Counted from the first letter of the stretch, positions 45,195 through 58,039 are shown. The stretch: DNA of 64,000 nucleotides from Silene latifolia (GCF_048544455.1 NC_133538.1:7138658-7202657), one strand, 5' to 3'. Numbers and translations: made by a program. Notes: generated by a model from the letters alone, not told the origin.

Positions 45195-46372
45195 CCGGTC
45201 TGGCGAAGCGTATTTTGACGGTTTGATTAGGGAATGTTTGGGGTTATTTTTATATCCCGCGTCAGTTTCTAAAACCTTATTTCAAACTTCATCATTCTAC
45301 GTTTACCCTAATCACTCCCTAATCACTTCCTAATCATTCCCTAGCATCGTGGTGTGTGCAATCTTCATGGTTCTTGTGTATAATTCCTCATTCTACTGTT
45401 GGTAAGTTCTATTTCTATGTTTTTTGTGTTCTTTGGGGTTACTGTATACATATATGGAATTGGGAATATGGGGGATTGTGCAACGTGTAATTGTGTTATG
45501 TGATCATTGTATAGGAGAAGACTTCGTAGAGGAGCCTTTCTGATTGTCCGAGTTTCGTGCTACTGTTGATTGCTAAGGTAGGGTTCTCCCTACTCAGTTT
45601 ACTGTTCATTGTTAAGACATACTTGTTGTGTTATTTTTATCTGCTGATCATCGGAGTATGGGCGTTGTTGTGGCGGTGTTGATGTGGAGAGGTGGTGACA
45701 GTTGTGTTACTGTGTAGTTGTGGTTGTGGTGGAGTCACTTGCGGGAGTGGCATCACACCCTAGTTCGCCCTCCGTGGATCCCGCCACGGGAGGGGATGTG
45801 CACATTAAGGGACAGGGATTATTAGTCGCTCATTGATGAGCTGGACTAGGTGGGATCGGCTGCGGTCACCCACTGGCGGCGAGGATTACCTGTTGCGATG
45901 GGTAATCTGGCAGGGCTACACACTCCGGTGTGTAGTCGGTAACTATGTGAGATCGGGAGACTGGGGTTGGAGGATGATCAGCTGGTTACCTTGTTGTTTG
46001 TCTTATATTGATTGAGTAATACTGACCCCGTTGTTGTTTGTGGAATCTGCGGTGATCCATTCGTGGATGGTGAGCAGACTTGACAGGTTTTGCTTGGTGA
46101 GCTTGGGGCAGTCATGGGAGAGTTCTCATCACCAGTTGTAGCATCACTGTCCGAGTCATAGTTTTGGATTTCTTAGTTGTCAGACATTTGGTTTATTTTA
46201 TTGTAACAGTTTGGGATTTGGTCGATGTAAACTTTTATACTTTTTGGTACCTTAATAAATGTGCACAGTTCAGACGCTTTTGATATGTACTAACCTCGGG
46301 CAACCGAGATGGTAACACACTTTCATGGTAGGGTGGTCCTGGTAAGGCACCTTGGTATAAGGGGGTGTTAAA
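45159..46372 (+). repeat. Element C 5' LTR (left end truncated)
   Basis: Matches 52137-52732 and beyond, from cactcggccgagtataaac onward. The first 120 or so bases of the LTR present at 52017-52137 are not found here; microsatellite sequence abuts instead. It ends near gggggtgtta before the PBS. Confidence 0.75.
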
Positions 46373-46375
46373 AAG

Positions 46376-46388
46376 TGGTATCAAAGCC
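46376..46388 (+). promoter_or_regulatory. Element C primer-binding site, initiator tRNA-Met type
   Basis: tggtatcaaagcc, one base from the usual TGGTATCAGAGC, 4 bases after the 5' LTR. Confidence 0.8.
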
Positions 46389-46820
46389 GAAGATTCCGGC
46401 ACCTAAACAAATGAATCTAATGAACTTAGGGAGTCTAAATAAAATGAACCTGGGGAGAGTTGTTTGGAGCTATCGCAAAGACTCGGGAGACGTCCCGGAG
46501 TCGCAACTTGGCCCTCATTAACTCGAGCCGGTCACATGGGGAAGTGTGTCGAGAGATGTGTCTTGCATGTGCATGTACGTGAGGATTAATGTTGGTAATA
46601 ATGGATGGTTGAAAATGTATATGTGGAAATTCGTAAGTTGATGATTGGAAAAGTAGTAGAAGGACGGGTGTGCGAAATTTTGAGTTATTTGTTAGCCTGT
46701 GAATGAGTAGTATGGTTGTATGTTTATAACGTGGAATTTAAGTTCAGGTTGATGTATGTTCGATGAGGAAATTGAAAGCATGATAGGGGACTTTTACTGT
46801 ATTAACCCGTCTTTAGTATG
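46389..46820 (+). other. Element C leader
   Basis: Untranslated leader before the palindrome array. Nothing else was recognised. Confidence 0.5.
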
Positions 46821-47120
46821 GCTCGGCCGAGCAGGGCAGGTACTCGACCGAGTAGGGAGTACTCGGCCGAGTAACCAAGCACTCGACCGAGTGTTGTTTG
46901 GTAGTGAGTAACAATGGCTACTGTACGTGTTTACTCGACCGAGTAAATGGGTGTACTCGACCGAGTAGTGACCACTCGGCCGAGTATTGTTTTTACTCGA
47001 CCGAGTATTCTTTCTAGGTTTTTTATGTTAGCTACTGGAGTCGATTACTCGACCGAGTATCTGGGATACTCGACCGAGTAGTCGTTACTCAACCGAATGT
47101 CGTCGTATACTCGGCCGAGT
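46821..47120. repeat. Twelve-copy TACTCGACCGAGTA / TACTCGGCCGAGTA array before C gag
   Basis: Twelve full or near copies at about 46821, 46841, 46860, 46880, 46932, 46954, 46972, 46993, 47048, 47067, 47086 and 47108. GGCC copies are perfect palindromes; GACC copies are imperfect ones. It ends about 80 bases before the gag ATG at 47199. Confidence 0.9.
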
Positions 47121-47198
47121 GTCCCTTTGGCGGAAGATTGTTACATTTTGAGCCGTAGGCTTTTGTGCTTACGTTTTCTTGTTTCTTACCAGCTCAAA

Positions 47199-48377
47199 AT
47201 GCCGCCTAAAAGGACACCCGCACAGATCCAAGCTTCTGAGATGACTCTTGATGAGGTTGCTCGCATGATTGAGCAACAAGAGGCTCTCCTTTAAGCTCTC
47301 AAAAATGTGGGAAGGGGGAATGAGAAGTCGATGGATGCTACTCAGCTCAGCATCATCATTGCTCACTTCAACCCTCCCACATATGAAGGGGTGGGTGAAC
47401 CAAAGCTGCTCGAGAAGTGGCACCGTGAGATTGAAGCTCTCATGGAAATGGTTAAGTGCCCCGAGGACATGATCTTTGAACAGGTAGTATACTACCTGAG
47501 AGGTGAAGCTGCCGTTTGGTGGCAAAATGTCAAGGAGGATGCTAGAGCTTATTACCAGGTTGAGGGTCTGGGAGCTATTCCTTGGTCCGGGTTGAAGAGC
47601 GCTATGAGAGAGCAGTTTGTGCCGGAGCATATCCGACACAAGATGAGATCCGAGTTTGATTCCTTCACCATGACTGAGGAGATGACAGTCACTGACTACT
47701 ATCATCAGTTTTTGGAGCTATCTCGTTATGTTGACGACATGCAGCTAGGACCGAGGGGTTTAGCTCTCCGTTTTAAGAGGGGTTTTTCTGCCAAGATCGT
47801 GAGTCGTATGCCAGCTGGGGTTGCTACTGACCTCAAGGAAGTGTACCTGAGAGCGGGCCAAGCTGAGAGAATGGTAGATATCTCAAGAGAGATTGATGAG
47901 AGGACTCAGCAATGAAAGAGGAAGGTCGACAAAGGGAAGCAACAACACGGTCGGCCAACAAGAAAGGGAACTTCAACCATGCAAAGGCTTTTTCTGGTGG
48001 AGCCGGTTTCTCGGGGGATCTCGTGGCTGGGGAAAGAATGGAGGTCGGAGTGTGAGTGACAAATCTAACCTTACATGCTTCAACCGTGGTGGTGTAGGCC
48101 ACGGAGACGGAATGCACGAGTTACGAGGCCCTGACACGGCTCAGGAGCTCGGCAAGGGAATTTCTCTCAGGGGCCAACTCAGAGCTTTGCTAGTAACCGA
48201 CCGGGAGGTTCATGGGGCAACAGAAGTGGACAGGGCTACCAGGACAGTTATAACCGCAGTGGTGGTGGGTCATATCAACGTCAGAACAATAGCACAACCC
48301 AGGATTCAGCAGCCAAGCCAAGTACCTCCAATGCTTCAGTTCAAGGTGGGGGACAGAAATACAGTGGGAAGCTTTTC
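47199..48377 (+). pseudogene. Element C gag (Retrotrans_gag with zinc-knuckle remnant)
   Basis: ATG at 47199 (MPPKRTPAQIQ). The frame is broken by TAA 47292, TGA 47913 and TGA 48132, and by about three frameshifts between 47940 and 48115, returning to the pol frame before 48180. Core: FNPPTYEGVGEPKLLEKW, MIFEQVVYYLRGEAAVWW and REQFVPEHIRHKMRSEF. A degenerate zinc knuckle (CFNRGGVGH, one Cys lost) lies at about 48075-48105. It would package the element RNA. Gag and pol share one frame, so this was one gag-pol polyprotein. Confidence 0.8.
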
Positions 48378-51300
48378 ATGATGGACAAACAGGAAGCAGA
48401 GGATGATGCTCATGTAGTTACTGGTACCTTTCTTGTTCATAATGTACCATCCTTTGTTTTGTTTGATTCAGGGGCTACACACTCTTTTGTGTCTAAGAGT
48501 CATGCCATGTCTATGGGTTTGGGTAAGTTTGAGGTTGTAAAAGATGAGGTGTTCATACCTTCAGGGGAGTCTGTGTCGTGTCACAAGTTTTATAAGGGTG
48601 TCTCCATGGTGGTTGGAGGGGTAGATTTACCGATAGATCTGTTAGAGTTTCTTATGGATGGATTTGAGGTGATTGTCGGGATGGATTGGCTGGGTAAGTA
48701 TGTTGCCAGGATAGATTGTCGGCAAAAGAGAGTGTCCTTAAAGGGTCTTAAGGGTGTTAGGGTGTCTTATAGAGGGTTTGTGGTAAAACCTAAGCGTAAG
48801 TTCATAGCTGTGATGACTTTAAAGTCATGTTTGAGGAAGAAGTTCCCCTTGATTCTCTGTCATGTGAGAGATCACCGAGTAGAGCCGCCGACAGCTTCCG
48901 AGATATATGTGGTGAGAGAGTTCGAAGATGTCTTTCCTAAGGAGATACCGAGTTTGCCTCCCAAGAGGGATGTTGATTTCAGCGTGGAGCTTAAACCGGG
49001 AACAGCTCCGATATCCAATGCACCTTACCGTATGGCACCTAAAGAGTTAGCGGAGTTGAAAAAGCAGATACATGAGTTGCTAAGCAAGGGTTATATCAGG
49101 CCTAGTATGTCACCGTGGGGAGCCCCAGTTCTTTTTGTAAAGAAGAAAGATGGGAGTATGAAACTGTGCATTGATTACCGAGAGCTGAATCGTGTCACGG
49201 TGAAGAACAAATATCCTTTGTCTGGGATTGATGACCTGATTGATCAGCTAAGTGGAGCGGATGTGTTTTCCAAGATTGATCCGAGGTCGGGCTATCACCA
49301 GCTGAGGATAGCAGATGAGGATATTCCTAAGACGGCGTTCCGATCTCGATATGGTCATTATGAGTACGTGGTGATGCCTTTTGGGTTGACCAATGCACCA
49401 GCAGCTTTCATGGATTTGATGAACCGGATCTTTACACCGTTCTTGGATAGGTTTGTGGTTGTTTTCATCGATGACATCTTAGTCTATTCTAAGACTAAGG
49501 AAGAACATGAGGAGCACTTAAGGATAGTCTTACACACTTTGAGAGAGAATCAACTTTATGCCAAGCTATCTAAGTGCGAGTTCTGGTTGGAGGAGGTGGC
49601 TTTTCTGGGTCATGTGATATCCAAGAAGGGGGTATCTGTGGATCCTAGTAAGATTGAGGCCGTAACTAAGTGGGAATCACCGAAGAATGTTGCTGAGATT
49701 CGGAGTTTCTTAGGCCTTGCTGGCTACTACAGGAGATTTGTGAAAGATTTATCTACCATAGCACGGCCTATGACATCTTTGATGAGGAAAGAGACCAGAT
49801 TTGTTTGGGATGAGAGTTATGAGATGGCGTTTCAGACCTTAAAGGAACGCTTGACCACAGCTCCTATCCTAGCTTTGCCAGAGGGATGTGAGAACTTTGA
49901 GGTTTATACCGATGCTTCAAAGAATGGTCTTGGTTGTGTTTTGATGCAGGCAGGGAAAGTCATTGCTTATGCTTCGAGGCATCTGAAGCCATATGAGGAG
50001 AACTACCCTACTCATGATCTGGAGCTGGGTGCAGTTGTTTTCGCTCTCAAGATTTGGAGGCACTACCTTTATGGAGCGACCTTTAAGGTGTTTTCCGATC
50101 ATAAGAGCTTAAAATATATCTACACTCAGAAGGAGCTTAACATGCGACAGAGACGGTGCATGGAGCTTATCGGAGATTATGATATGGAGATCATCTATCA
50201 CGAGAGTAAGGCTAATGTTGTTGCAGATGCACTGAGTAGGAAGAGCGTTCATTCGCTATGTACAGCCATGTCCTTGCTAAAGCTAAGGGATGAGGTGTCT
50301 AGGATGGGAATCTTTATGTTAAGGAAGGTGGATTCCATCGGGGAGTTGACGATCGAGCCAGAGTTTTACGAGAACATAAAGAGTAATCTGGAGCTTGATC
50401 CTAAGATTCAGGAGCGGAAGTCCAGAGTAGAGAGTGGGACGGTTTCTAGGTTTTCTATCCATACAGATGGGAGTGTCCGTTTTGATGGGAGATGGTGTGT
50501 TCCTGAGGATGCAGAGTTGAGGAGAATGATCTTGACGGAGGCTCATTGTACTCCTTATTCAGTTCACCCGGGTGGTGAAAAGCTTTACAAAGATCTTAAG
50601 AAGACTTTCTGGTGGCCAAACATGAAGAAAGATGTAGCTGAGTTTTTGGCCAGATGTTTGACCTGTCAAAGGGTCAAGGGTGAACAAAGGAGACCACAAG
50701 GTAAGATACAATCTTTGGAAGTACCTGAGTGGAAGTGGGAGTCAATCTCTATTGACTTCATTGTGGGGTTGCCTAGGTCACAGCAAGGTAACAACATGAT
50801 CTGGGTGATTGTTGATCGGTTAACCAAGTCAGCTCACTTTGTTCCTATGAAAGATACTTGGTCTAAAATGCAGCTGGCACTGGGTTACAGGAGACATGTG
50901 GTTCGGTTACATGATATACCTAAAGATATCGTTTCTGATCGTGATGCGAGGTTCATATCCAAGTTTTGGCAAGAACTGCAGGAGTTGTTGGGTACAACCT
51001 TGAAGATGAGTACAGCCTTTCATCCAGCAACTGATGGTCAGACAGAACGAACCATCAAGACCTTAGAGGACACGTTGAGGGTATGTGTCATGGAGTTTGG
51101 GGGCAGCTGGGAAGACAGGCTTGATCTGATCGAGTTTTCATACAACAACAGTTATCATACGAGCATCGGGATGGCACCTTTTGAGGCTTTGTATGGCCGG
51201 AAGTGCCGAAGTCCAGTTTGTTGGGATGATAGTTCTGAGACAGTGGTTTTAGGGCCACAGCTGGTAAAGTATTTGGTGGATCAAGTCCAGTTAATTCGGC

Positions 51301-51815
51301 AAAAGATGAGAGCAGCTCAAGATCGTCAGAAGAGCTATGCCGATTTACACCGCAGGGACATTGAATTCACAGTAGGTGACAAGGTCCTTTTGAAAGTGTC
51401 ACCTATGCGAGGTGTGATGACATTTGGGAAACGGGGTAAGCTAAGTCAAAATTTTATAGGTCCTTATGAGATTTTGGACCCTATAGGCGAGGTAGCCTAT
51501 AGATTAGCCTTGCCACCAGCTTTGGATAGAGTGCACAATGTTTTCCATGTTTCTGAGCTTCGGAAGTATGTGAGTGATCCATCGCATATCCTTGAGATAG
51601 AAAACATTGAGCTTGATGAATCCTTGTCCTATGCCGAGATTCCTAAAGAGATTCTTGATCGCAAGGTGCGTAAGACAAGGAATGGTGAGATGGTCTTACT
51701 CAAGGTCCTTTGGTCTAATCATAATGTGGTGGAAGCCACATGGGAATCCGAGGAAGCTATACGAGAACGTTTTCCTAACCTTTTGGATCAGGTATGTTTG
51801 GTTACGGGGACGTAA
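48378..51815 (+). CDS. Element C pol: PR-RT-RH-INT with chromodomain-like end
   Basis: Intact 1145-codon frame; the ATG at 48378 is simply the first Met after broken gag. Protease: [10 protein letters not shown] (about residues 27-36). [14 protein letters not shown] (about 260), then [10 protein letters not shown] with the catalytic DD pair (about 363). RNase [17 protein letters not shown] (about 507), with SDHKSL and DALSRK later. Integrase: HH-CC zinc finger ([20 protein letters not shown], about 723-770), then the Asp-Asp-Glu core in SIDFIVGL (about 792), VSDRDARF (about 853) and DGQTERTI (about 888). A chromodomain-like [18 protein letters not shown] lies near 1105-1125. It copies element RNA into DNA and inserts it. 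The frame looks functional by sequence, but gag upstream is damaged. Confidence 0.92.
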   Translation: MMDKQEAEDDAHVVTGTFLVHNVPSFVLFDSGATHSFVSKSHAMSMGLGKFEVVKDEVFIPSGESVSCHKFYKGVSMVVGGVDLPIDLLEFLMDGFEVIVGMDWLGKYVARIDCRQKRVSLKGLKGVRVSYRGFVVKPKRKFIAVMTLKSCLRKKFPLILCHVRDHRVEPPTASEIYVVREFEDVFPKEIPSLPPKRDVDFSVELKPGTAPISNAPYRMAPKELAELKKQIHELLSKGYIRPSMSPWGAPVLFVKKKDGSMKLCIDYRELNRVTVKNKYPLSGIDDLIDQLSGADVFSKIDPRSGYHQLRIADEDIPKTAFRSRYGHYEYVVMPFGLTNAPAAFMDLMNRIFTPFLDRFVVVFIDDILVYSKTKEEHEEHLRIVLHTLRENQLYAKLSKCEFWLEEVAFLGHVISKKGVSVDPSKIEAVTKWESPKNVAEIRSFLGLAGYYRRFVKDLSTIARPMTSLMRKETRFVWDESYEMAFQTLKERLTTAPILALPEGCENFEVYTDASKNGLGCVLMQAGKVIAYASRHLKPYEENYPTHDLELGAVVFALKIWRHYLYGATFKVFSDHKSLKYIYTQKELNMRQRRCMELIGDYDMEIIYHESKANVVADALSRKSVHSLCTAMSLLKLRDEVSRMGIFMLRKVDSIGELTIEPEFYENIKSNLELDPKIQERKSRVESGTVSRFSIHTDGSVRFDGRWCVPEDAELRRMILTEAHCTPYSVHPGGEKLYKDLKKTFWWPNMKKDVAEFLARCLTCQRVKGEQRRPQGKIQSLEVPEWKWESISIDFIVGLPRSQQGNNMIWVIVDRLTKSAHFVPMKDTWSKMQLALGYRRHVVRLHDIPKDIVSDRDARFISKFWQELQELLGTTLKMSTAFHPATDGQTERTIKTLEDTLRVCVMEFGGSWEDRLDLIEFSYNNSYHTSIGMAPFEALYGRKCRSPVCWDDSSETVVLGPQLVKYLVDQVQLIRQKMRAAQDRQKSYADLHRRDIEFTVGDKVLLKVSPMRGVMTFGKRGKLSQNFIGPYEILDPIGEVAYRLALPPALDRVHNVFHVSELRKYVSDPSHILEIENIELDESLSYAEIPKEILDRKVRKTRNGEMVLLKVLWSNHNVVEATWESEEAIRERFPNLLDQVCLVTGT

Positions 51816-52016
51816 CCGTTGTCTTTTTAGGGGGTAGGAGATGGTCGCGGTTGTGTTTTGTCTTAGTTTGAGTCGGGTTAGTGAGTCTTGTGGTGTCTTG
51901 TGTGGTTCTTTGGCGTTGATAAATGTTTGTCAGTGTAGTCTTTTTGTGTTGTGTAGTGTCTTGTTTAAGGGTGAAGTGTGAACTTCGGGACGAAGTTCTT
52001 TTTAAGGGGGGAAGAC
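51816..52016 (+). promoter_or_regulatory. Element C 3' UTR, hairpin and polypurine tract
   Basis: gaacttcgggacgaagttc at 51980-51998 is a perfect 8-bp inverted repeat with a 3-base loop. The PPT aaggggggaagac follows at 52004-52016 and abuts the LTR start TGTAATAC. Confidence 0.85.
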
Positions 52017-52732
52017 TGTAATACTACGGATTTTCTTTGGTGACTACTCGACAGAGTAGAGCCTACTCGGCCGAGTAGTGCTGTTGTAGTCTGTTTTGGT
52101 TCTGCCGAGTATAGTGAATACTCGACCGATTAGAGGATACTCGGCCGAGTATACACTTTACTCGACCGAGTATCCGGTCTGGCGAAGCGTATTTTGACGG
52201 TTTGATTAGGGAATGTTTGGGGTTATTTTTATATCCCGCGTCAGTTTCTAAAACCTTATTTCAAACTTCATCATTCTACGTTTACCCTAATCACTCCCTA
52301 ATCACTTCCTAATCATTCCCTAACATCGTGGTGTGTGCAATTTTTGTGGTTCTTGTGTATAATTCCTCATTCTACTGTTGGTAAGTTATATTTCTATGTT
52401 GTTTGTGTTCTTTGGGGTTACTGTATACATATATGGAATTGGGAATATTGGGGATTGTGCAATGTGTAATTGTGTTATGTGATCATTGTATAGGAGAAGA
52501 CTTCGTAGAGGAGCCTTTCTGATTGTCCGAGTTTCGTGCTACTATTGATTGCTAAGGTAGGGTTCTCCCTACTCAGTTTACTGTTCATTGTTAAGACATA
52601 CTTGTTGTGTTATTTGTTATATGCTGATCATCGGAGTATGGGCGTTGTTGTGGCGATGTTGATATGGAGAGGTGGTGACAGTTGTGTTACTGTGTGGTTG
52701 TGATTGTAGTGGAGTCTCTTGCTAGTTCGCCC
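52017..52732 (+). repeat. Element C 3' LTR, cut at 52732
   Basis: 716 bp beginning TGTAATACTACGG and matching the 5' LTR from 52137 on. It stops at ttcgccc, where copia sequence begins. The remaining LTR is not found before the window end. Confidence 0.85.
52044..52172. repeat. Palindrome array in C 3' LTR
   Basis: About six copies (tactcgacagagta, tactcggccgagta, a partial ctgccgagta, tactcgaccgatta, tactcggccgagta, tactcgaccgagta), starting 28 bases inside the LTR, in U3. Confidence 0.85.
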
Positions 52733-53721
52733 TGTTGGGGCTGGTGTCCTTTACAGTTAGTGCAAGGACTTATAAATCTCTAAAAGGATCAAAGGGTATA
52801 CTTTTGTATCATAATCAGTTGGTCCACGTTCATCAATAACGGTTGGCTTGCTAGATAAGTTTGACGTTATTGTCATACAGATGGCGGTGATCAACTGGTC
52901 CCTAAAAGTCACACCTATAGGATACGTTTGAGAGATGTGACGGTATGAAAATACAGTCATGTAGATGCCAAATTTGACTAACCAGTTAGTCCGAGTTATT
53001 TGACTAATAATCAGTCAAAATGTGATGTTGAGATATTTTATTTAATACGGATTAAATAATAATGGCTAAGGCGAATTAAGCAGTTAATTCGTAAATTGAA
53101 TATAAGCGTTTTATATTTAATTAAATGTATATTGAATATAATTATACAATATTGTCTTTGTCGGACATGTATTAATAATTCAACTAACCCGTCTTATTAG
53201 TTGATGCTTTAATAACCGATAACCGATGACGATTTATAATTAGACCGTGTCATATACATTTAGTAATTTGGAGTCGGACATGAGTTAAAATGAAGAGGAA
53301 ATGGAAAAGCCCATTTATCCTCTCCTTCACTCGGTTTGGCCGAATGGGATGAACAAAAAGAGAGGCTCACTCTTTTTGTAACCTAAGCATAATCATTTGT
53401 ATGAAAACTAGGGTTTTGAGAGATATTTTTCCTCTCAAAATTCAGATCTCTCATCTAAGAAAAACTCACAAAATAATCCTCTCAATATTGCAAGGCAATT
53501 AGAGGATTCATTCTAGCACAAGGGCATTTCTCAGACGATCTTGGGTGCATCATTTAGGAGGAGATCTACTTTGATCTCTCATTGCCAATTTGCACTAGGA
53601 CCGAAGGTTAATCCTTGATCTTTATCGTTTCATTGTTGTTTTCGTTTATGACTATAAATCACGTATTAAATTTGCGTTATAATCCTTCAAATTATGGGTT
53701 TTATACGGATATTACCCTTCA
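52733..53721 (+). repeat. Copia left LTR
   Basis: 989 bp, tgttggggctgg...acccttca, nearly identical to 60579-61567. Confidence 0.88.
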
Positions 53722-53723
53722 AG

Positions 53724-53735
53724 TGGTATCATAGC
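53724..53735 (+). promoter_or_regulatory. Copia primer-binding site, initiator tRNA-Met type
   Basis: tggtatcatagc, one base from the consensus TGGTATCAGAGC, which is seen unchanged after the second LTR at 61570-61581. Confidence 0.75.
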
Positions 53736-54381
53736 GAGGCCACGTAAATTTTTCTATGTGATTTTCATCAAACGAAATGGATCGATAATTTTTTTTGTTG
53801 CTTAAATCCACACGGCTGAAAATTTTTCCACGGCTAAAAAAATTTTTTTTTTTTGCACAGCTGATCTTTCTTGGAAACCGTGTCTAATTTTTACACGGCT
53901 GTTTTCTTGAATTCCGTGCCTTTTGTTTTCGATTTGATCTTTGCATATTATTTTGTAATCGATATTCATTGTAATATGTTAAAGATCTATCAATTGCAAT
54001 TACATTTCTATACGGATTAGGTGATATAGCAATTGGTTTTTATCAAACCGTGTGGCCTTTTGTGTCTCGGCCTGTTTTGCTTTGGGAACCGTGTCCAGTT
54101 TACACGGTTGCATTGTCGATCTTTTGTTTTGTTTTGTTTTCGATTTGTTCTTTGCGAATTGTTGTTTTAAACGATAATTACAACAATATGTGAAGATCAT
54201 GTCAATTGTAATTTTGTTTTAATCCGGATTATGTTCAAATTGCAATTGAGTTTTGTCAAATCGATTCGGTATTGGATCTTTTGCTCACGGTTAGAGCGGC
54301 TGTTTTTTTTTTTCTTTCCTTTTGCTCACGGCAATGAGCATCTTTAATAAAAAAAAAAAAAAATTAAAATCTTATTCACGC

Positions 54382-54418
<37 letters not shown>

Positions 54419-55692
54419 CTGTTTTTTTTTTCGGCCATTATTGCATAATACGGAATTATGCACTCGCTTGATAGTGAAACGGTTCACCCACGTAAAATTA
54501 AATTACTTTAAAACGATTTAAAGTAACGGATTATCATGAATTAAAATTAAGTTGATGAAGCGGTTTTGTCACATAATTTTAATAGTCTTTGGTGGTTTGG
54601 ATAATTTAACATAATTACGGAATTATGTCACGAATAAATTAATTTTAGTTGATGCATTTTATTTATCGTTATTTTGAATGTTTTGAATGCTTACATTACG
54701 TATTTATTTATTTTTACAAACGGTTGTAACTTAGTGTGGCCTTAGTAGAACGTGTTACCGTAATGATGGAACACGGTCTTGGTTGTATTTTGAGATCTCG
54801 TATCTCCCTTTTTATTTCTTTTAATTACAGCTTTTATTTAGAATGTAAATAGGTTTATATTTTGTAAATTTTAATTGTAATTTTGAGAAGACTAAAGATG
54901 GAGATCGGATGCTCACTCCCGCTGCATGGACAAAGATGGAACATCAAGACAAGCTTTTCGGGTCCAACGGTGGATTCCAAAGTTGTATTATGTTCTTTTT
55001 ACTAGGATAGGCCACACTAGGAATTTTATTTACGTATTGCATTCATTTATTTATTTTATCGTAACGATAGTATGCATCATATTCCGCCTAAAAACCAAAC
55101 CACCTAATAATTGCATGAAAACTGACTCATATAGAGGTCACGCGTTAGTTTTCTATGACATTCGTATGTCACACGATTTAGGCCATCATCTAAATCAATT
55201 CATTCACGCAGTTGCTAGTTATTCGTTCACTTAAAATGAATTGAAACTTAGTTGATGGGATCTTCCTCGTATAAACAAAAATTGAGAACGGTCTTTATAG
55301 GTCAAACTCCAATGAATCCCTTCTTCGTCGGTAGGCATAATATGACCCCTTCTACGTCGGGTAAGTTGGAACCGATTGACTTATTTTATCTCAACACTAT
55401 GGTCACTCGTACGATCCTGTGATCATGGTGGACTATAGATAGGATTTACGGAAATCTATCGACCAAGAGTTCTTACGGAAGAATTAGCTAAACAGTTGGC
55501 TTATCAATTTACGGAAATTGAGTCTTGGGATCACTTGTGTCATTCTTGAGGGAGATCAATTATGCAAGTGCAATGAGTCTAAAATGAAATTTTAAATAGA
55601 CTTAAATCACCTCGATGAGTTGCTTATTTCGTTTTTGTTTTTCTTTCTTTTTCGATGTGTAGATCACGTTTACATAAACTGCTAATAACAAT
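53736..55692 (+). other. Copia long leader
   Basis: About 1.96 kb without a convincing gene between PBS and the gag ATG at 55693. It holds an A run at about 54348-54362 and a longer one at about 54382-54416, and repeated cacggctgaaaatttt-type segments. A 102-codon frame at 54926-55234 has no recognisable domain. Confidence 0.5.
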
Positions 55693-56880
55693 ATGGCTGG
55701 TCATTTGAACGACCCAATGCCAAGTGCCACATTGGACCGTGAGTCCTGGCTTCGGATCTTCATGAATCAGATGAATCAGTCAACTCGACTGAAGAATGAT
55801 GGATCAAACTTCGCAGACTGGGAGGCGGCATTACGGAATGTCGCCGCTGCCGACGGAAGCTCAAATTTCGCTTGAGCCCATGCCGTCAAACCCAGTGCCC
55901 CACGGCCGGAGCTAACGAGATAGCTACATATAACGATTTCGTCATGGAAGCGGGTGCGATTAAAAACGTACTCATTTTTGCAATGGAATCCAATTTGCAG
56001 AAACGCTTCATAGCCCAAGGTGCAAACAAGATTTTCACCACGCTCACCAAGGAATTCTCGAAAGCACCGAGAATCGTGACCTATGAGCATACCACTCGCT
56101 TCTTTGATGCGAGACTCCGGAAGGGCCAACCGGTTAGCCCACACATTCTCGCATGATTGAGAATGTCGAGAAGTCGAGACGCTTGATTGTAAAATCAGTG
56201 AGAACATCGTGATTGACCGCATGCTTCATTCACTCCACGATGGTTTTGCGCTATTTAGAGCGAATTACTATATGAATGATTTGAAGAAAAGTCCCCATGA
56301 ATCGCACTCCCTTCTCGTATGCACCGAGAAGGACATGAAGTTCAAAGAGGAGCATGAAACAGGATGTTCTCGTTGTGTCAAACAAGGGCAAGGGTAAGGG
56401 CAAAGTTCAGCCAGGCCTAGCAGAGGGCAAACCGAAGTTTAAGAAGTCGGGTTCAGGTAAGAGTGGGCCTGGTGAGTCGAGCACCTCATCGGGCGCGACA
56501 AAGAGCAAGAATGAAAACATGGAATGCCATCATTGCCACAAGACTGGGCATTGGAGGCGTACATGTCCTGTTTATCATGAGGACTTAAAGGCGGGTCGCG
56601 TTAAACCTGTTGGTATGTCTTCATCCTCTTCTACTTTTATTCATATGATTGAGATTAACCATGCAAGTTACGGAACTTGGGTACTTGATACTGGTTGTGG
56701 TTCTCATCTGTGTAATCATGTGCAGGGGCTCCGAAACATCGAACCCCTCGTAAAGGGTGAGGTGGACCTGCGTGTTGGGAATGGAGCACGAGTGGCTGCC
56801 GTCTCAAGGGGAACATATGTGATCCGACTTCCTAGCGGATTTGAGTTATTTTTATATAACTCGCTATTATGTACCCAGTC
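55693..56880 (+). pseudogene. Copia gag, zinc knuckle and protease (broken)
   Basis: ATG 55693 (MAGHLNDPMPSATL) with TGA at 55873, then continuing pieces in other frames at 55872-56156, 56209-56397 and 56354-56938. A zinc knuckle CHHCHKTGHWRRTC is at about 56525-56566. Protease is WVLDTGCGSHLCNH at about 56680-56720, where DTG is the copia-type catalytic motif. Several frameshifts make it non-functional. Confidence 0.8.
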
Positions 56881-58039
56881 TTTTCGAAAAACATTATTTC
56901 GGTTTACGCACTTGACAAACTTGGTTTTTCATTTGTAATAGAGAATAATACTTGCATTTTCTCTTTACACGATATGATTTATGGCAAGGCAGTCTCCATG
57001 AACGGAATTTATGTTTTAGATCAGACCACCGAAATATTACACGTAATGAATAAAAAGTTAAAGGTTGGTGACAAAGATCAAACGTATCTATGGCACTGCC
57101 GTATGGGACACATTAATGAGAAACGCGTAAAACAGCTCATAAAGAATGGAGCTATCTCGGCCTTTGATTTTCAATCATTTGACACGTGTGAATCATGTCT
57201 CATCGGTAAGATGACTCGTATTTCCTTCAAAGGTGTTGGAATGCGCGCTGCTGACCTATTAGGACTCATACACACGGATGTATGTGGTCCTATGTCAATC
57301 ACCGCACGAGAAGGCTATAGGTATTTCATCACTTTCACGGACGATTTAAGTAGATATGGCTATGTCTACTTAATGAAGCACAAAAGTGAATCCTTTGAGA
57401 AATTCAAAGAATACCAGAATAGGGTACAGAACCTATTGGGTAGAAAGATTAAAACACTACGTTCAGATCGTGGTGGCGAGTATCTTTCTCACGAGTTTGA
57501 TCAACACCTAAAGGACTGTGGGATTGCCTTACGCTTAACTCCACCGAACACCTCACCTGAATGGTGTGTCCGAACGGAGAAATCGAACACTACTTGATAT
57601 GGTTCGATCCATGATGAGTCACACCGTGTTGCCCGACTCATTGTGGGGTTATGCTCTTCTCGTCACCGCTCTAATACTTAACCGAAGTCCGTCTAAAGCT
57701 CATGACAAGACTCCATATGAACTATGGAAGGGAACGGTCCCTAACTTGTCCTTTATACGGGTTTGGGGCTGCGAGGCTTATGTCAAGTGGAGACACGAGG
57801 ATAAGCTCGACCCGCGATCGGTCAAGACATACTTTATAGGTTATCCTAAAGGAACACTTGGTCATTACTTCTATCCGCCAACCGAACAACGTGTTTTTGT
57901 TGCGGCTAGTGCGACATTCTTAGAGAAGGAATTTCTCGAGAATGCAAAGAGTGATAGAACCTTCGACCTGTCGGAGATTCCAAAACCAAATACCGAGCAA
58001 CCATTGGAGGAACCAATTCCTTCAATCCCTTTGCGGTGA
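56869..58039 (+). pseudogene. Copia GAG-pre-integrase and integrase (broken)
   Basis: After a frame change near 56880: LWHCRMGHINEKRV with CESCLIGKM forms the HH-CC zinc-binding part (57090-57220). The catalytic core has the first Asp in HTDVCGPMS (about 57270-57296) and the second in SDRGGEYLS (about 57465-57490). The Glu lies in SERRNRTLLDMV after a frame break near 57565. A C-terminal region with KTPYELW and VWGCEAY follows. The enzyme would insert the copia cDNA; the frame break disables it. Confidence 0.8.

Larger units (their letters stand above)
45159..52732 (+). mobile_element. Element C: chromovirus-type Ty3/gypsy
   Basis: Plus strand: 5' LTR (truncated at its outer end), Met-type PBS, palindrome array, gag, pol with chromodomain-like end, PPT, 3' LTR interrupted or cut at 52732. 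Its LTR shares the TTCGCCCTCCGTGGATCC-like block with element A, so the two are related. The pol frame is intact, but gag has stops and frameshifts. Confidence 0.85.

Noticed and set aside
44836-45333. 165-codon plus-strand frame
   Set aside because: Antisense to the LINE end and made of the trinucleotide tract.
49917-50546. Minus-strand frames inside C pol
   Set aside because: Shadows of the real pol frame on the opposite strand; they recur at 62306-62935 only because the pol sequence is duplicated.
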